Of a DNA stretch of 7,338 nucleotides, positions 5,603 to 7,338 are shown piece after piece. The DNA is from JBBDUG01 sp040904025. Lineage in GTDB: Bacteria > Patescibacteriota > Minisyncoccia > Phycocordibacterales > SW-6-46-9. Every line of letters begins with the position of its first letter. Positions within the stretch are counted from its first letter, which is position 1. The DNA lies in NCBI GenBank assembly GCA_040904025.1, contig JBBDUG010000018.1:1-7338 (forward strand), read 5' to 3'. Made by a program: the position numbers and the translations under genes. The notes under the pieces were generated by a model. The model did not search any database. It saw only the letters and a list, made by a program, of their open reading frames with translations, and had not been told where the DNA came from.

Positions 5603-6691
5603 ATGAAGCGTGTTGACACTATATTTCTATGGCTCACAGTCGCCCTTGTGGCAGTCGGTTTCTTTATCTTTATCTCTGCCTCATTAGGGCTCTATGCACG
5701 AGAGGGGGTTCAATTTTCTCGTGTTGTGTTTAATCAGATCTTCTTCGGAGTGGTATTGGGTGCACTTGCACTCTTTGGTGCAAGCAAGATTAATTACAAA
5801 TTTTGGAGAAAATATGCATTTTATATTTTCCTCTTCTCCCTTGCTTTCACTGCTCTTGTATTTATTCCCGGTGTTGGCTTCTCACACGGTGGAGCTACGC
5901 GCTGGCTTGCGCTTGGTCCTTTTTCAATTCAGCCCGCTGAAATCCTCAAAATTGGTTTTGTTATTTATTTTGCCACGTGGCTTTCTGGGGTAGGGAGCAA
6001 GGTGCAAAGTTTTCTCCATGGACTTCTCCCGCTTATTATTCTTCTGATTATCACTGGTGCTTTGTTGCTTCTCCAGCCTGACACGGGCACATTCCTTGTG
6101 ATTTTGATAACAGGACTTGGAATGTTTATCATTGCAGGTGGTCGCTGGCTTCATCTTGGTGCTCTCACCGGAGCAGGAATTGCTGGAATGGGTGTATTGG
6201 CATTAATGCGCCCGTATATAAAGACACGTCTCCTTACATTCCTCGATCCCACTAGCGATCCATTCGGAGCGGGATATCAGATCCAACAGTCACTCATTGC
6301 TATTGGCTCAGGGCAGTGGAATGGACGGGGGTTAGGACAGAGTATTCAGAAATTCAACTACCTTCCAGAGCCAATAGGAGATTCTATATTCGCTGTCTTT
6401 GCAGAGGAGTGGGGATTTATTGGTTCAATAATACTAATCGGGCTTTTTCTTGCCTTTGCACTTCGGGGGCTTAAAATTGCCTCAAAAGCCCCAAATACAT
6501 TTTCACGTCTGTTGGTTTCCGGCCTCATACTCCTTATTGTTGTCCAGTCGTTTATAAATATAGCGTCAATGCTTTCTGTGTTTCCACTCACTGGTATGCC
6601 GCTGATCTTTGTCTCACAAGGTGGTACAGCACTCCTTGTCGCACTTGCCAGTGTTGGAATTATCCTCAACGTTTCCAAATATGCGAGATAA
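5603..6691 (+). CDS. ftsW: SEDS-family septal peptidoglycan glycosyltransferase / lipid II polymerase
   Basis: FtsW is a polytopic membrane enzyme that polymerises lipid II into glycan strands at the division site, together with a class B penicillin-binding protein. The 362-residue length and nine to ten hydrophobic helices fit the SEDS family. Diagnostic segments are GGATRWLALGPFSIQPAEILK (96-116, shown in part by R100-W101 and P111-A112-E113), LLQPDTGT (156-163), GYQIQQSLIAIGSGQWNGRG (224-243), and LPEPIGDSIFAVFAEEWGF (254-272). Asp260 in the last corresponds to the essential Asp of the SEDS active site. FPLTGMPLIFVSQGGTALL (327-345) follows. RodA is the alternative, since sequence alone separates the paralogues poorly. 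Position between mraY and murG, as in division and cell-wall clusters, favours FtsW. The gene begins 72 nt after mraY with its own predicted promoter, and murD, often found here, is absent. Confidence 0.9.
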   Translation: MKRVDTIFLWLTVALVAVGFFIFISASLGLYAREGVQFSRVVFNQIFFGVVLGALALFGASKINYKFWRKYAFYIFLFSLAFTALVFIPGVGFSHGGATRWLALGPFSIQPAEILKIGFVIYFATWLSGVGSKVQSFLHGLLPLIILLIITGALLLLQPDTGTFLVILITGLGMFIIAGGRWLHLGALTGAGIAGMGVLALMRPYIKTRLLTFLDPTSDPFGAGYQIQQSLIAIGSGQWNGRGLGQSIQKFNYLPEPIGDSIFAVFAEEWGFIGSIILIGLFLAFALRGLKIASKAPNTFSRLLVSGLILLIVVQSFINIASMLSVFPLTGMPLIFVSQGGTALLVALASVGIILNVSKYAR

Positions 6692-6695
6692 TAAA

Positions 6696-6704
6696 TGCTA
6701 ATAT
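6696..6704 (+). promoter_or_regulatory. Extended -10 promoter of murG (leaderless start)
   Basis: TGCTAATAT (TG extension at 6696-6697, hexamer TAATAT at 6699-6704) lies 6 nt before the murG ATG at 6711, in the 19-nt gap after ftsW. The geometry is nearly the same as at ftsW. No Shine-Dalgarno sequence is present. Confidence 0.5.
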
Positions 6705-6710
6705 AGAAAT

Positions 6711-7338
6711 ATGAGAATCGTTTTTACCGGCGGAGGCACAGGAGGACATTTCTATCCAATCATTGCCATCATCCAGGCAATTGAAGATATCTCAGCTCAA
6801 GAAAAACTTCTTGAGCCTGATCTCTATTTCTTTTCTCCCACAGCGTATAACAAGAAGATTCTTTTTGAACACAACGTTGCCTATCATTACATCGCGGCAG
6901 GGAAGTGGCGCCGATATTTCTCCATTAGGAATATAATAGATCTTCCAAAGACATTCTTTGGAATACTTCAGGCGCTCTTTAAGCTCTATACGATCTATCC
7001 GGATGTCGTTTTTTCAAAGGGGGGATATGCCAGCTTTCCCACAGTAGTTGCTGCACATATTCTCCGCATTCCCATCATCATCCATGAATCAGATAGTAGA
7101 CCTGGTCGTGTCACACGCCTCACCGCTCGCTTTGCACAAAAAGTAGCACTCTCATATCCACAGGCGGGAAAGTATCTGAAAGCAAGTAGTGTGGCACATA
7201 CCGGTAATCCTATACGACAAGAACTTCTTCACCCTGTCTCTGAAGGGGCATATGAATATCTCGATCTCGGAGAAAAGCTTCCCGTTCTCTTTATCCTCGG
7301 CGGCTCCCAAGGAGCAGAGCGGATAAATCGAACTATTT
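6711..7338 (+). CDS. murG: UDP-N-acetylglucosamine--MurNAc-(pentapeptide) pyrophosphoryl-undecaprenol GlcNAc transferase, N-terminal part (3' end outside window)
   Basis: MurG adds GlcNAc to lipid I to make lipid II on the cytoplasmic membrane face. It is a GT-B fold glycosyltransferase. The window holds 209 codons of an expected 350-370, so the whole N-terminal Rossmann domain and the start of the C-terminal domain are present. Visible motifs are TGGGTGGHFYP (6-16), the first glycine-rich loop with His13; VVFSKGGYASFP (99-110); IIHESDSRPG (123-132), matching the HEQNxxxG segment; AHTGNPIR (162-169); and FILGGSQGAERIN (194-206), the second glycine-rich loop. The HEQN motif reads HESD here, so the Asn proposed to contact lipid I in E. 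coli is Asp128. The frame runs uninterrupted to the right edge. It follows ftsW by 19 nt and completes the mraY-ftsW-murG series. Confidence 0.95.
   Translation, partial: MRIVFTGGGTGGHFYPIIAIIQAIEDISAQEKLLEPDLYFFSPTAYNKKILFEHNVAYHYIAAGKWRRYFSIRNIIDLPKTFFGILQALFKLYTIYPDVVFSKGGYASFPTVVAAHILRIPIIIHESDSRPGRVTRLTARFAQKVALSYPQAGKYLKASSVAHTGNPIRQELLHPVSEGAYEYLDLGEKLPVLFILGGSQGAERINRTI

Noticed and set aside
5694..5993. 99-codon + strand frame within ftsW
   Set aside because: Alternate-frame shadow of a hydrophobic membrane gene; ftsW is continuous and well matched.
1..7338. CRISPR array, insertion sequence, tRNA/rRNA or phage element
   Set aside because: No spaced direct repeats, transposase-like frames, terminal inverted repeats or tRNA cloverleaf patterns were seen on either strand.

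Overview
The window reads as a piece of a small, streamlined bacterial genome, most likely Candidate Phyla Radiation (Patescibacteria, Parcubacteria-like). This is inferred from protein style: a short AspRS, a MraY with TPKMGG and VIDGIDGL motifs, and a MurG with HESDSRPG. It is also inferred from tight same-strand packing, the lack of Shine-Dalgarno sequences before the genes, and -10 boxes lying almost on top of start codons. No 16S or other marker is present, so the placement is tentative. All recognised genes are on the + strand.

Region 1 (1-533) is the 3' part of an unrecognised five-helix membrane protein whose frame is open to the left edge. Region 2 (about 553-776) is a promoter followed by a T-box riboswitch. 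It has an exact T-box sequence, an antiterminator with the 7-nt TGGCACC bulge, and a 19-bp intrinsic terminator. It controls aspS (802-2220), a 472-residue bacterial-type aspartyl-tRNA synthetase that lacks the GAD insertion domain and carries a His typical of non-discriminating enzymes.

Region 3 (2240-3503) is scpA-scpB, the two non-SMC subunits of the chromosome condensation complex. Region 4 (3540-7338) is a compact cell-wall block: a membrane-anchored D,D-carboxypeptidase, mraY, ftsW and the first 209 codons of murG. It looks like a reduced dcw cluster in which murD is absent from its usual place between mraY and ftsW. MraY makes lipid I, MurG turns it into lipid II, FtsW polymerises glycan at the septum and the carboxypeptidase trims peptide stems.

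The most interesting points are the T-box in what appears to be a CPR genome, with a very compact specifier domain carrying both GAC and AAC; the GAD-less, probably non-discriminating AspRS it controls; the substitutions in the MraY active site; and the repeated pattern of -10 elements 6-7 nt before ATG, which suggests leaderless mRNAs. No CRISPR array, insertion sequence, tRNA, rRNA or integrated element was seen. No stretch over 300 bases lacks a feature; the only long gene-free stretch (534-801) is filled by the aspS leader.
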